Positions 14,838 through 24,743 of a stretch of 64,000 bases of DNA are shown piece after piece. The DNA comes from Silurus meridionalis (Eukaryota; Chordata; Actinopteri; Siluriformes; Siluridae), in NCBI RefSeq assembly GCF_014805685.1, contig NC_060911.1, positions 14,634,712-14,698,711 on the forward strand. Direction: 5' to 3'. The notes under the pieces are model-generated. The model made no database searches. It was not told where the DNA came from and saw only the letters and a list, made by a program, of their open reading frames with translations. Both the position numbers and the translations under genes were made by a program. Position 1 is the first letter of the stretch. Each line of letters opens with the position of its first letter.

Positions 14838-15423
14838 GATGGAGATGGCATACGTCTGGACGGCATCGAGTCCAGCCATGTACATCTTCAGCAGCCGGTC
14901 TTTCCAGTAGAACCTGGGGATCCTGCTGTAGTGAATGCTCCCGGAGATGTAGCGGAAATATTCTCCATCCTTCAGGAAGCTGTTGTTTTTATAATCCACT
15001 GTGAAACTGGGAGCTGCTGAGGAAAGCTGACACACACACCAGGGGGAAGAACATGTCATCAGGGGGAAAATAAAGGGTCGGATTTATTCTAATAAAATAC
15101 GTCGTTATGAATTTCTTTAAAACCAGGAGACTTTTTTTTTTTATTTACATTTTTTTTTTTTTTTCATGCTGAATTCAGTAATGAAACATCATCATGCTGA
15201 ACACTAAATTTAAATAATATAAAAAAATTCAGATTTATTGCAAATGAATGATATGCAGAATTAATATAGTGATGCGCTGAGACTAAACTCCTGCTACACA
15301 AATCATGAGTTATTAAATATGAATTAATGACGTCATATCTTTTTTTAAAAAAAAAAGGGAACTGAAATCCTAAAGTGGATGACGTCATATGAGATCACAT
15401 GACCAGTCACAGGACATCAGTGT

Positions 15424-15458
<35 letters not shown>

Positions 15459-15818
15459 GACAGGTTTTAATCACATGATGACTCTTTTTTTTACAGAAAA
15501 TGTTCACAACTTAAAATTAAACCCAAATAATAAAACAAAATAAAGTTTTTATAGAGGAAGCATGAGCAATCATAAAAGAGACAACAAAAAGAAAAAAAGT
15601 TTAATATTATTCCATAAACTCGTCGTTTTCCGGTTTGAGTTCAATTAAAAACACGTGTTTATCAGATGAAAATGTTTCTAAATTTGAATAAGCCTTTAAA
15701 AGGAAGTGTTCCGCGCATGCGCAGTGAGTAAATGAAAGCCCCCGGGTGGTATAGAGAGACTTACGGACACGGGAATGAGTGTGAAGAAGAAGAAAACTCC
15801 AGCTGTGGACACAATCAT
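10532..15818 (-). CDS. glb1: Beta-galactosidase, lysosomal (GH35)
   Basis: Sixteen exons: complement(join(10532..10780,10912..11166,11361..11492,11611..11724,12283..12372,12509..12583,12696..12808,12948..12988,13085..13206,13286..13344,13485..13665,13854..13948,14029..14089,14609..14759,14854..15026,15765..15818)); 654 aa, all GT-AG and in phase, matching the 16-exon human gene (677 aa). It removes terminal beta-galactose from GM1 ganglioside, keratan sulfate and glycoproteins in the lysosome. Exon 1 is a signal peptide ([18 protein letters not shown]). The TIM barrel holds the acid/base Glu182 in VENEYGSYF and nucleophile Glu262 in [14 protein letters not shown], each six residues below human E188/E268. 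The C-terminal beta domains include [15 protein letters not shown]. The last exon is shorter and more diverged than in human. It is head-to-head with ccdc86. Almost every intron carries a CA/GT microsatellite. Confidence 0.96.
11795..12250. repeat. Imperfect ACAAACAAACATA minisatellite in glb1 intron 12
   Basis: About 450 bp built from ACAAACAAA, ACATACAAACAAA and AATATACAAACAAAC words without a fixed period. It fills most of the intron between exons 12 and 13 (gene order). Confidence 0.85.
14110..14600. other. AT-rich glb1 intron 3
   Basis: The intron between exon 4 (14089) and exon 3 (14609) in gene sense. AT-rich, with no microsatellite array or recognisable mobile element. Confidence 0.5.
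15712..15723. promoter_or_regulatory. NRF1 site
   Basis: CGCGCATGCGCA matches the palindromic NRF1 consensus YGCGCAYGCGCR exactly. It lies 42 bp inside glb1 intron 1, within the glb1/ccdc86 promoter neighbourhood. The binding assignment is inferred from the motif. Confidence 0.6.
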
Positions 15819-16132
15819 CTTTCCTGCGGTGATCAATCCCTGAATCTGTCACTCCTTCACTCTTTCAGAGCAAAACCCGAGGCGGAAGTAAACTTTAATC
15901 ACGTGTTGATGTGCGGCTCGAACAAATCACGTGATCAAAAGCCAGTTGAGTGTAGTGCGCGCTCCTGGTCGCTGGGTGGAGACATGCGCACTTCTTTACT
16001 TTATTACTGGTTTATTCTTCTTCGTCGTTTTTCCCCCCACGTTGAGTAAACAGACGGAACTCTACACGTGTCTTTGGGAGGACGGTTCGGTTCGTTTCGT
16101 TTATTTAAATACACTCCCCACGATAAATTAGC
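15819..16132. promoter_or_regulatory. Divergent glb1/ccdc86 promoter with CLEAR-like E-boxes
   Basis: Only 314 bp separate the two start codons. CACGTG cores occur at 15900-15905 (TCACGTGT), 15928-15933 (palindrome ATCACGTGAT) and 16065-16070; another lies in glb1 intron 1 at 15652-15657. TCACGTGA is the core of the CLEAR element bound by TFEB/TFE3, which controls lysosomal genes, and mammalian GLB1 is a reported target. An ETS-like GGAAGT is near 15884. There is no TATA box. Motifs are seen; factor occupancy is inferred. Confidence 0.7.
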
Positions 16133-16273
16133 ATGACGACTAATCAGGAGATGCAGCTCCAGGCTGCGACAGCGATCAGCGGAAGTGTTCAGATTCAAAA
16201 CCCGAGCAGAACCATGATCCCGCTGGGGAAACCCAAATCCGGACGGGTGTGGAAAGATCGGAACAAACAGAGG

Positions 16274-16305
<32 letters not shown>

Positions 16306-18624
16306 ACTTCAACTCTTCATCTTTGATCTCTCGCGTGATCTCTCTCTCTGCAGCTCAGGTCTGTGTGATAACTGAGTAAAACATCATCGCGATTCTTTCT
16401 TTCGATTCTGAAATCACGATATTTAACACTAGTTGGATTTACCTGCAGCTTTAAATGCCTTTGTCTTTCTAGTCAGAGTTTAATCAATTTTCCATACATC
16501 ATCCACATGACCACCATCAACATTATCATCCTCATCATAATCATCCTTATTCTCCTCCTCATCTTCATCCTCAACACAATCATCCTTATACCCAACATTA
16601 TCATCATACTCCTCATCATCATCCTTATCCTCCTTATCATCTTCAACATAACCATTTACAGTACAGGCCAAAAGTTTGGACACACCTTCTCATTCAAAGA
16701 GTTTTCTTTATTTTCATGACTATGAAAATTGTAGATTCACACTGAAGGCATCAAAACTATGAATTAACACATGTGGAATTATATATGGAATTGTATACAT
16801 AACAAAAAAGTGTGAAACAACTGAAAAATGTCATATTCTAGGTTCTTCAAAGTAGCCACCTTTTGCTTTGATTACTGCTTTGCACACTCTTGGCATTCTC
16901 TTGATGAGCTTCAAGAGGTAGTCACCTGAAATGGTCTTCACTTCACAGGTGTGCCCTGTCAGGTTTAATAAGTGTGATTTCTTGCCTTATAAATGGGGTT
17001 GGGACCATCAGTTGTGTTGTGCAGAAGTCAGGTGGATACACAGCTGATAGTCCTACAGAATAGACTGTTAGAATTTGTATTATGGCAAGAAAAAAGCAGG
17101 TAAGTACAGAAAAACGAGTGGCCATCATTACTTTAAGAAGGTCAGTCAGTCCGAAAGATTGGAAAAACTTTGAAAGTGTCCCCAAGTGCAGTCACAAAAA
17201 CCATCAAGCGCTACAAAGAAACTGGCTCACATGCGGACCGCCCCAGGAAAGGAAGACCAAGAGTCACCTCTGCTGCGGAGGAGAAGTTCATCCGAGTCAC
17301 CAGCCTCAGAAATCGCAGGTTAACAGCAGCTCAGATTAGAGACCAGGTCAATGGCACACAGAGTTCTAGCAGCAGACACATCTCTACAACAACTGTTAAG
17401 AGGAGACTGTGTGAATCAGGCCTTCATGGTAGAATATCTGCTAGGAAACCACTGCTAAAGAAAGGCAACAAGCAGAAGAGACTTGTTTGGGCTAAAGAAC
17501 ACAAGGAATGGACATTAGACCAGTGTATATCTGTGCTTTGGTCTGATGAGTCCAAATATGAGATCTTTGGTTCCAACCACTGTGTCTTTGTGCGACGCAG
17601 AAAAGGTGAACGGATGGACTCTACATGCCCGGTTCCCACCGTGAAGCATGGAGGAGGAGGTGTGATGGTGTGGGGGTGCTTTGCTGCTGACACTGTTGGG
17701 GATTTATTCAAAATTGAAGGCATACTGAACCAGCATGGCTACCACAGCATCTTGCAGCGGCATGCTATTCCATCCGGTTTGCGTTTAGTTGGACCATCTT
17801 TTTTTTTAACAGGACAATGACCCCAAACACACCTCCAGGCTGTGTAAGGGCTATTTGACCAAGAAGGAGAGTGATGGGGTGCTGCGCCAGATGACCTGGC
17901 CTCCACAGTCACCGGACCTAAACCCAATCGAGATGGTTTGGGGTGAGCTGGACCGCAGAGTGAAGGCAAAAGGGCCAACAAGTGCCAAGCATCTCTCGGG
18001 GAACTCCTTCAAGACTGTTGGAAGACCATTTCAGGTGACTACCTCTTGAAGCTCATCAAGAGAATGCCAAGAGTGTGCAAAGCAGTAATCAAAGCAAAAG
18101 GTGGCTACTTTGAAGAACCTACAATATGACATTTTTCAGTTGTTTCACACTTTTTTGTTATGTATATAATTCCATATATAATTCCACATGTGTTAATTCA
18201 TAGTTTTGATGCCTTCAGTGTGACTCTACAATTTTCATAGTCATGAAAATAAAGTAAACTCTTTAAATGAGAAGGTGTGTCCAAACTTTTGGTCTGTACT
18301 GTACATACTCATCATCTTCGTCCTCCTGCTCATCATCGTCCATATTATCATCATCAACATTATCACCCTCCTTACCCTCATCCTCATCATTTTATCCTTA
18401 TACTCATCCTCCTCAACATTATCATAATATTCATCATTATCATCTTCCTCACTGCATGCTCTGATCTGTGTCTGTGTCTGTGTGTGTGTTTTACAGGTTC
18501 TCTGCTCTGTTGCGTGATAAACCTCTGCGCAGCTCCTGGCAGAAGAAGATGGAGGCCAAGAGGGAGAAGGAGATGGTCAAGCAGTACCACCAACAGCTGA
18601 AAAACAACAAAGCCAGAGAGAAGG

Positions 18625-18668
<44 letters not shown>

Positions 18669-19637
18669 ATAAATAAATTACAGATAACGTTCATTTAATC
18701 CATAATGTGCAACAGGATTGTGATTGCTTTTAGTGAACCCTACCACAAGGTGGCACTGTGTACACATGTTTGTATTTTAGATGTTCTCAAAAAAATGCAA
18801 CCAAATGTTTTACAGGAGAGAAGGAAGAGACAGGAAGAGAATCAGAGGAGAAGAGCAGAAAACGAGAAGAAAGCAGAGATTGTTCAAGTGGTGAGAATTT
18901 TGATTTATTTTCCGACGGCACGGAGCCACAGGAGGGTTTAGTCGATGCAGTAGTGGTGCACTGATCTGCTCTGCACGAGCACAAATCTGCACAGACGCAT
19001 CAGCAGGAGGAAACGGTACTCGCAACGTCATCATAAAAGCGATGCATGCAAAACAACACGGAGAGAAACCAGAGGCCCTTCAAAAATCAAATGAGGGTTG
19101 GAATTGTAAAAGAACGGATTCCAGCAGACGTAAAAAATTCCTGGTGGCACAGCGAGAGAAGAAACTAAAGCTGAGAAGAGAGTAACGTCTTCAACAGGAT
19201 CCGATACATACTTAAAAAAAGTGGGGACTATGTAGCCCGGTCCCCACAGTGTCCACATCACTGAATATGAGTGTGTGAATCCAAAACGTGCCATTCTTTT
19301 AATACAGGCCAGGAACATCTCATGCGGAATCATTCCGCAAGTGTGTAGAAAACAAACAAACAACACCCCCCCCCAACCAGGAAATTGTGATATCTGTAAA
19401 TAGATGTCTAATATATTGTACAATATATGAACATATGCATATAAGTTGTCAATTGTAGAGACCAGAACTAGATCATTGGGTTTCCATCACGTCCTGATTC
19501 TTCTCTTTCAGATTCGCAACACGACCAAACTGAAGCGCATGAAGAAGAAACAGCTGAGGAAGATCGAGAAGAGAGATACGCTGCCGGCGCTGCAGAAAAC
19601 CCCGCCCACCATCAAAAAGCCCAAAGAGGGACAATAA
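16133..19637 (+). CDS. ccdc86: CCDC86 (Cgr1-family nucleolar coiled-coil protein)
   Basis: Four exons: join(16133..16272,18497..18626,18816..18890,19512..19637), 156 aa, all GT-AG with matching phases. The conserved core starts at IPLGKPKSGRVWKDR, continues with DKPLRSSWQKKM, then a Lys/Arg/Glu-rich coiled coil (ERRKRQEENQRRRAENEKK), and ends RNTTKLKRMKKKQLRKIEKRDT. This is the Cgr1-like domain; the yeast homologue acts in 60S ribosome biogenesis in the nucleolus. The acidic repeat-rich N-terminus of mammalian CCDC86 (about 360 aa) is absent, so this is essentially the conserved C-terminal domain. Intron 1 carries a Tc1 transposon. The exon 2 donor is the first GT of a (GT)n array. AATAAA overlaps the stop codon. 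Confidence 0.88.
16497..16656. repeat. CATC/CTC-rich low-complexity tract (left of Tc1)
   Basis: Imperfect repeats of ATCATCCTCATC and related words. The tract stops at the Tc1 TA and resumes at 18304-18455, so the transposon split one tract. Confidence 0.8.
16657..18303 (+). mobile_element. Tc1/mariner transposon with long inverted repeats
   Basis: A 1647-bp element flanked by TA (16657-16658, 18302-18303), with ends TACAGTACAGGCC and its near complement GGTCTGTACTGTA. The inverted repeats are unusually long, about 280 bp (16657-16938 against 18021-18303). The right arm overlaps the 3' end of the transposase frame, so the left arm holds an antisense copy of it. The arms are still highly similar, so this is a young copy. 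It lies in ccdc86 intron 1 in the same orientation as the gene. Confidence 0.93.
17082..18125 (+). pseudogene. Tc1-type transposase, frameshifted
   Basis: The start MARKKQVSTEKRVAII is followed by a frame change near 17138. The main body then reads from about 17140 (paired HTH region VSPSAVTKTIKRYKETG, then the GRPR hook) to 17818. The catalytic triad is DD34E: first Asp in WSDESKYE, second in QDNDPKHTS, and Glu in SPDLNPIEMVW. A second frameshift lies in the T-run at 17799-17807 and a third near 17997 (CTCTCGGGGAACTCC). With three breaks no full-length enzyme can be made. Triad residues are all present, so inactivation is recent. Confidence 0.9.
18304..18455. repeat. CATC/CTC-rich low-complexity tract (right of Tc1)
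   Basis: Continuation of the tract at 16497-16656. Words such as ATCATCGTCC and CTCATCCTCATC alternate irregularly. Confidence 0.75.
18627..18661. repeat. (GT)n at the ccdc86 exon 2 donor
   Basis: A 35-bp GT run begins with the splice donor itself, so the donor reads GTGTGTGT rather than GTRAGT. Confidence 0.9.
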
Positions 19638-19639
19638 AA

Positions 19640-19727
19640 TAAAGACTTTAAAGCCTGGGATGAATTTCACTTTGTTTTATAGAGTCCACACACACACACA
19701 CAAAATGTGTATTGTAAATAAATTGAT

Positions 19728-19759
<32 letters not shown>

Positions 19760-20105
19760 AGGTATTTTCCTCTGCGGTTTTCATTTTTCATCTCACAAAA
19801 ACAAAACATTGTTCTTTCACTTTCTGTTGAAAGCCCCACGAGTCGCACGCTCAGTCCTTGTACTTCCTTTATCTGCAGTCATGTGATTTATAGGTAAGTA
19901 AACAGTGATGAAAAGCTACACGTCTTCACGTTTTGTGTGCGTGTGTGTGTGTGTGTGGGGAATTATTAAAAGTTCAGCATTTTTCTACCATTCGATTTCA
20001 ACCAACTTGAACTGATCAATGATGATAAACATCCGAGACTTTTTTCCGACCGTGTTCCTTCCTGGGAGATGATGTTCACCAGGATCCTTCCAGTCTGTAA
20101 TAACG
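19640..20105. other. Intergenic after ccdc86
   Basis: Contains short (CA)n at 19687-19702 and (GT)n at 19730-19760 and about 19938-19958. No gene recognised. Confidence 0.5.
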
Positions 20106-20109
20106 CTTT

Positions 20110-21577
20110 TCTTAACCCGACATCAGTAGTTTCATCTGTCTTTTTTATTTCTTTGCTTGGTGCAGGACAATTATTTGATCTTTCTGAAACCGAGGAACCA
20201 CAGCAGATGTTTTACCCACGTGGTCGTGTAATAAGAAGCTTCTCACTGCATCAATTCGGGTTTAACTTTTACTGCTGAAACACCTTCATGACTGCAGTCA
20301 GTATCTGATGGAGCTGCTATGTTTTTATTCAATTATATTCAGGTGGGACTTTTCTTTATGTCCAGACTCTTAATAATGTTCATTAAAACTTCTGAAGCAT
20401 ATGATATATAGTTAAAAAATAAAACAGGAATAACCACAGAACGAAGTTCATAGAATAAAGGCTTTTATTTTAAATAGTAAATGAGATGTTCAGTAATGAA
20501 CTGATTACAGCTGAAATGCTACAGATGACAGTAGATGTTATGATTTGTGTAGTTTGTTAATTAAAAGGTGTTTGCGAGAGAACAGTGGAATCAGATGTGA
20601 TTAGACGGTGAATGAATGATCTGATTAAAGGCAGGAGTGTAATAGCAGGGATCTTATCCTCCAATGCATCTCTGGTAGGTGAGGAACATGGCCCCAGACT
20701 TCACTCCCAGCTCTCCCAGGCTCTTACACTGTGAAACTGGTTTGCCGTTGTAGACAAGGTTCAGAGTTTCCCCAAATCAGGCCTCTGCTCCAGGCATTTC
20801 TTGATCAGAGTAGCACCGGTGTCTGTGCTCTTTACGCTCAATAGGATGCGAAGGTTCTTGGAAGGATCGAACACCTGCACCTCAAACACACCAGCCTGAG
20901 GAGAATCTGGGGCATCATAGCACACCTGCAGAAAGCTGTGAGTGGTGTGACAGAAGTCTGGATGATGTTGGGTCACATGTTTGTCTTCAGTCCATTTGGG
21001 GATGCACTCGTGCACCTACAGAACAGAGAGTTGGGAAGAAGATGTGTGAAAACTCCGACCATGGACCAGATATTTATGGAATAAAACAATGTGTGGTGCT
21101 GTTGATGGAAACTAATAAACACTGAGGTGGTGATGAAGCACAGTCACTCTGAAGGTGATGATTTTTCTCCAACTGCACGTCCCCAAGTGTATTATTCCTT
21201 CAACACCACAATAAATGACCAACAATGACACATTTTGTTTATTACAGTACGACACGCTGTACTTTTTATCCAGTTTTTGGTACATTTTATGTTGTGGAAA
21301 TTTCTCCTTCCTTAACCAGCTTCTTTTATTCCCTCACGTGATGTTTATAAGACAAAAGTTTTAATATAGATATAAATGGAGCTACAGAGCTTCCAGATGT
21401 TCAACAGAAAAAATACTACAGCGAAAAACATGCAAAAACATTCACACTTCTAAAATATACTGAACGCTTTTTAGTCGATTTTTAGCCGTTCATTTCTACT
21501 CTTCCTGTGCGAATACGCCTCACATCTTCAGTGCTACAGAAACGTCTCTGTATAAACTAAACCGAAGTGTAGAACAT
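20110..21577. repeat. Left arm of a large inverted duplication
   Basis: Reverse-complement similarity to 23755-25325 runs the length of the arm. Examples: the block ending in GAAAGATCnAATAA (left about 20165-20190, right 25253-25265); the CACTTGGGGACGTGCAGTTGG block (21170s and 24151s); and ATAAACATCACGTGAGGGAATAAAA (21325-21350 and 23983-24008). Each arm carries one copy of the ubiquitin-like gene's second exon. The arms differ by scattered substitutions and indels, so the duplication is not very recent. Confidence 0.85.
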
Positions 21578-21677
21578 TTCATCACAATATTACAATTGCA
21601 ACATTATAATCTAAACAACAAAATTGTTAAGTGTATAAGATGAACAGTACCTGGGGTGGACACACTTCCAAATTCAT
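20654..21677 (-). pseudogene. Ubiquitin-like protein with C-terminal Gly-Gly, left copy, frameshifted
   Basis: Two exons on the minus strand: 21677-21651 (MNLEVCPPQ, donor GTACTG) and 21015 downward (phase 0, acceptor TGTAG). Exon 2 reads VHECIPKWTEDKH, then the shared segment CYDAPDSPQAGVFEVQVFDPS and LEQRPDLG. There a run of four G's, where the right copy has five (near 20775), throws the frame into a stop at 20763-20761 after 93 aa. Past the lost base the frame is open to TAA at 20656-20654 and still ends Ile-Gly-Gly. TATAAAA lies at 21739-21733 and AATAAA at 20469-20464. With every other element intact, this is either a very young pseudogene or a one-base homopolymer error in the assembly. 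Confidence 0.78.
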
Positions 21678-21693
21678 CCTGTTATCTGAGCGT

Positions 21694-21709
21694 CTTCTTT
21701 CTCTTTCAG
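21694..21709 (-). promoter_or_regulatory. IRF-type element in the left-copy 5' UTR
   Basis: On the minus strand CTGAAAGAGAAAGAAG contains GAAAGAGAAAG, a GAAANNGAAA interferon-regulatory-factor motif. It lies between the TATA box (21739-21733) and the ATG (21677). Confidence 0.5.
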
Positions 21710-22874
21710 AGTCTCACTGTGTTTTCTGTTGTTTTTATAGAAGGAACGCCCACGGACTTTCGAGACGAAGCAGCAGCAGCTCTGTGATTTCATCATTAGC
21801 CTTGAAAGTACCTCAAACCTCTCAGTGTTGCTGAACCCAAATGTATTTATTTTGAAACCTCTTTAATAATAATAAGTGATACAAACATACAGGTGTCAAA
21901 GTGTTCAAGTTTGATGTTTCAGTGTTTTTTTTCGAAGTAAAAATGTCTACAGAGAGAATTGAATTAACATAAATATAACATTATAATGGCCACATTTGAA
22001 CAACATGAAAGTAAAATGTGACTCCAGTAAAAGTGTCCCTTTAAACTTTCACTTGAGTAAAAGTACAAAAGTATTTGCCTTCAAATGTACTTCAGTATCC
22101 AAAGTACATCGATTTATTACAGCTATAAATGTTCCTTTTATCATTTTTGTTACAATCAACTCAATTTATGAGAAAAGACTCGAATGTGACTCTCAGCAAC
22201 ACTGATGTATGAATAAAGTGAAAATAAGGACTCAAACATTTCATGAAAATCCTGTAAATGAGGCCACTGTTGTTGTGGTGAGTTCGAGTCTGGAGTTTCT
22301 TCATCATGTAACCCTTTTTGAAACGTTCTGCTTGCTGTTGAACCAAAAAGTTGAAAAAGAAATGACTGATTTCACAAAATGTGGTTGAGTGAAAAGTTTG
22401 AAATGGAGTGAAGTTACTGTAAAAGTCTCCCAAATTGAAACACTTCAGTAAAATACAGTAACTGCATTTGGTTTTCTCTAAACAAACACCACAAATTATC
22501 AACATTCTCAGGCTCACATCTATAGAGGTTTGATTCTTAAAGCCATATACAGGTACACACACACACACACACACACACACACTTTCTGAGGTTTTGTGGG
22601 GTCCAAGCCTGGACAAGTGAGAGCTGTTTCACCATTACAGAAAGAAACTACATAATATCAGGCGGGTGGATCAAAGTGAAAGTAAAAACCATTTGGTGAG
22701 TGTTCGGTGGTTTCCAATTCTTCTCCTGGCGTTCCTGTTGGCAGGATGCCATGAATGTAATCAGATGCAAAGTTATAAATGCATTTCCCTTAAATGTGCT
22801 GTTTACAGCCAGATAACACATGCTCGATTTTACAAACACACACACACGGTTTTGGTGATTCCCCAAGCTTCTGA

Positions 22875-22888
22875 AGTTTCTCTTTCAG
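22875..22888 (-). promoter_or_regulatory. Consensus ISRE
   Basis: Plus strand AGTTTCTCTTTCAG; minus strand CTGAAAGAGAAACT fits NNGAAANNGAAACT exactly. It lies 0.7 kb upstream of the right-copy TATA and 1.1 kb from the left-copy TATA. An identical 14-mer occurs at 26017-26030. Confidence 0.6.
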
Positions 22889-23601
22889 TTAGCAATGACA
22901 AATGATGACACCATTGACCACAACTGTTTGTCCATCAAGTCCCACAGAACTTTGCAATGTTTCTCAAACGGTTCCTGTGCTGCAGTGTGGATGCGCTTTC
23001 AGATTTTTTTTTGCTGAAAGAGCGACGCTGCATTTGGGGAACATGGTCACCATGAAGGGATGCAACTGCAGGGGGTCTGGAACATCCAAGTAACGTCAGT
23101 TAGGAGAACTGTCAGTGGGTTTAATGTTCTGTTCTGCAATCTTATAATAGATCTTTGTTCCAGATGCCACTTTATGTCGAGTTCCAGTCCTGTGAAGGTG
23201 CAGGGTGTGTACACGCATAGCGCAATGGGGTTTTTAAAGGGTCATCAGACACTTAATGGTTCTCAGCTTCGAGAAAGAGCTTTACCTGAACATTGTGGGG
23301 GTCCTGTGTAGAACTTTTCAAAGGTTTCCCCTGAGAGAAACCAGAAACATCTTCAAATTATTCAGTTGTGAGCCTGAGTATGCTGAAACCCATACTGAAA
23401 TCGGCTGATACTACAATATCAAACGTGGACATTATATCATTATTTATATTCAGGTTTACAACAGTAGGTATCTTCTCATGAAAATCTCAAACACCAAATT
23501 CAAATTCATTAGAGGTTTCAAAACAAATACTTGAGAAAATTCCTGTTAAGAGACTTCCAGGTTTGTGGTGCATTAGTATCAGTGGGTGTTCCCTTCTACA
23601 G

Positions 23602-23609
23602 TATTTAAG
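23602..23609 (+). promoter_or_regulatory. TATA box of the right ubiquitin-like gene
   Basis: TATTTAAG, 59 bp before the ATG at 23668. Just upstream is GGGTGTTCCC (23584-23593), close to a kappa-B site but with one mismatch. Confidence 0.55.
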
Positions 23610-23667
23610 AACACCACACACACACTGGGAGAATCAGAAGGAGAAAAAAAGACAATCAGATCACGGG

Positions 23668-24743
23668 ATGACTTCAAACGTGTGTGTTCCCCAGGTACTG
23701 TACATCTTTTACACTTATTTTCTTTTTTAGATTCTAAAGTTCTAACTGAATAATTTGATGAGATGTTCCACACTACGGTTTAATACGGAGTTTAGACAGA
23801 GACGTTTCTCTCATGCTGAAGAACTAAAAAGCTTTCGAATATTTTGTTTTTTACCTGTAGTATATTTTCTGTTGGAGAACATTAGAACCTCTGTATCTCC
23901 ATTTATTTCCATATTAAAACATAACTGATTTTGAGGAGTTTATATGTCTGTATAGCTTCTCAGCAGCATGACGTTTGTCTTATAAACATCACGTGAGGGA
24001 ATAAAAAAGAAGCTGCTGAGGGAAGGAGAAATCTCTGCAACCTTCCACAACATAAAATGTACCTAAAACTGGATAAAAAGTACAGCGTGTCGTTCTGTAA
24101 TGAACAACATGTGTCGTTGGTCATTTATTGTGGTGTTGAAGGAATAATACACTTGGGGACGTGCAGTTGGAGAAAAATCATCACCTTCAGAGTGACTGTG
24201 CTTCATCACCACCTCAGTGTTGATTAGTTTCCTTCAACTGCACCACACATTGTTTTATTCCATAAATATCTGGTCCATGGTCGGAGTTTTCACACATCTT
24301 CTTCCCAACTCTCTGTTCTGTAGGTAAAGGACGTCTACTACAGGTGGACTCCTCCTGAAATCAAACCCTCGACCCAACATCGTCCAGACCTCCCCAGCTG
24401 GGCTTCTGCTGAAATCAAACCCTTGTCCCTTCATTCTAGATTCCTTCACACCACTCACAGCGTTCTGCAGGTGTGCTATGATGCCCCGGATTCTCCTCGG
24501 GCTGGTGTGATTAAGGTGCAGGTGTTCGACCCTTCTAAGGACCTTCGCATCCCATTGACCGTGAAGAGCACAGACTCCGCTGCCACTCTGATCAAGAAAT
24601 GTCTGGAGCAGAGGCCTGATTTGGGGGAAACTCTGAACCTTGTCTACAACGGCAAACCAGTTCCACTGTGTAAGAGCCTGGGAGAGCTGGGGGTGAAGTC
24701 TGGGGCCATGTTCATCACCTACCAGAAATGCTTTGGAGGATAA
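23668..24743 (+). CDS. Ubiquitin-like protein with C-terminal Gly-Gly, right copy
   Basis: Two exons, join(23668..23694,24324..24743), 148 aa. Exon 1 encodes only MTSNVCVPQ and ends in donor CAG|GTACTG. Exon 2 starts after TGTAG in phase 0 and is open throughout. The first 50-60 residues are divergent. From about residue 65 the sequence has ubiquitin-like features: a beta strand VIKVQVFDPS, a helix-like ATLIKKCLEQRPDL, LNLVYNGKPV (compare the ubiquitin LIFAGKQL strand), SLGELGVKSGAMFITY, and a terminal Gly-Gly followed at once by the stop, as in conjugatable modifiers. A tiny first exon plus a single large exon and an ISRE upstream recall ISG15, but there is only one recognisable ubiquitin fold. 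I cannot name the gene. AATAAA at 24957-24962. Confidence 0.8.

Larger units (their letters stand above)
10820..15457. repeat. Series of (CA)n/(GT)n microsatellites in glb1 introns
   Basis: Arrays at about 10820-10910, 11496-11541, 12376-12442, 12593-12639, 12826-12870, 12903-12933, 13209-13229, 13348-13389, 13430-13468, 14791-14832 and 15425-15457. Most are CA on the plus strand, so (UG)n in the glb1 transcript. Several touch splice sites: the acceptors of exons 7, 8, 12 and 14 and the donor of exon 15. Confidence 0.92.
21578..23600. promoter_or_regulatory. Shared upstream region of the paired ubiquitin-like genes
   Basis: About 2 kb between the two TATA boxes. It contains a consensus ISRE at 22875-22888 (minus strand CTGAAAGAGAAACT), a GAAAGTGAAAGTAAAA-type motif near 22674, and (CA)n at 22555-22581. 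At about 21985-22110 is a dispersed-repeat fragment of the ACTTGAGTAAAAGTACAAAAGTA kind that also appears near 43860. No other gene is seen. Confidence 0.55.

Noticed and set aside
23668..24743. Naming the right ubiquitin-like gene isg15
   Set aside because: Only one ubiquitin fold is visible and the terminus is CFGG, not LRLRGG. Exon layout and ISRE resemble ISG15, but that is not enough for the name.
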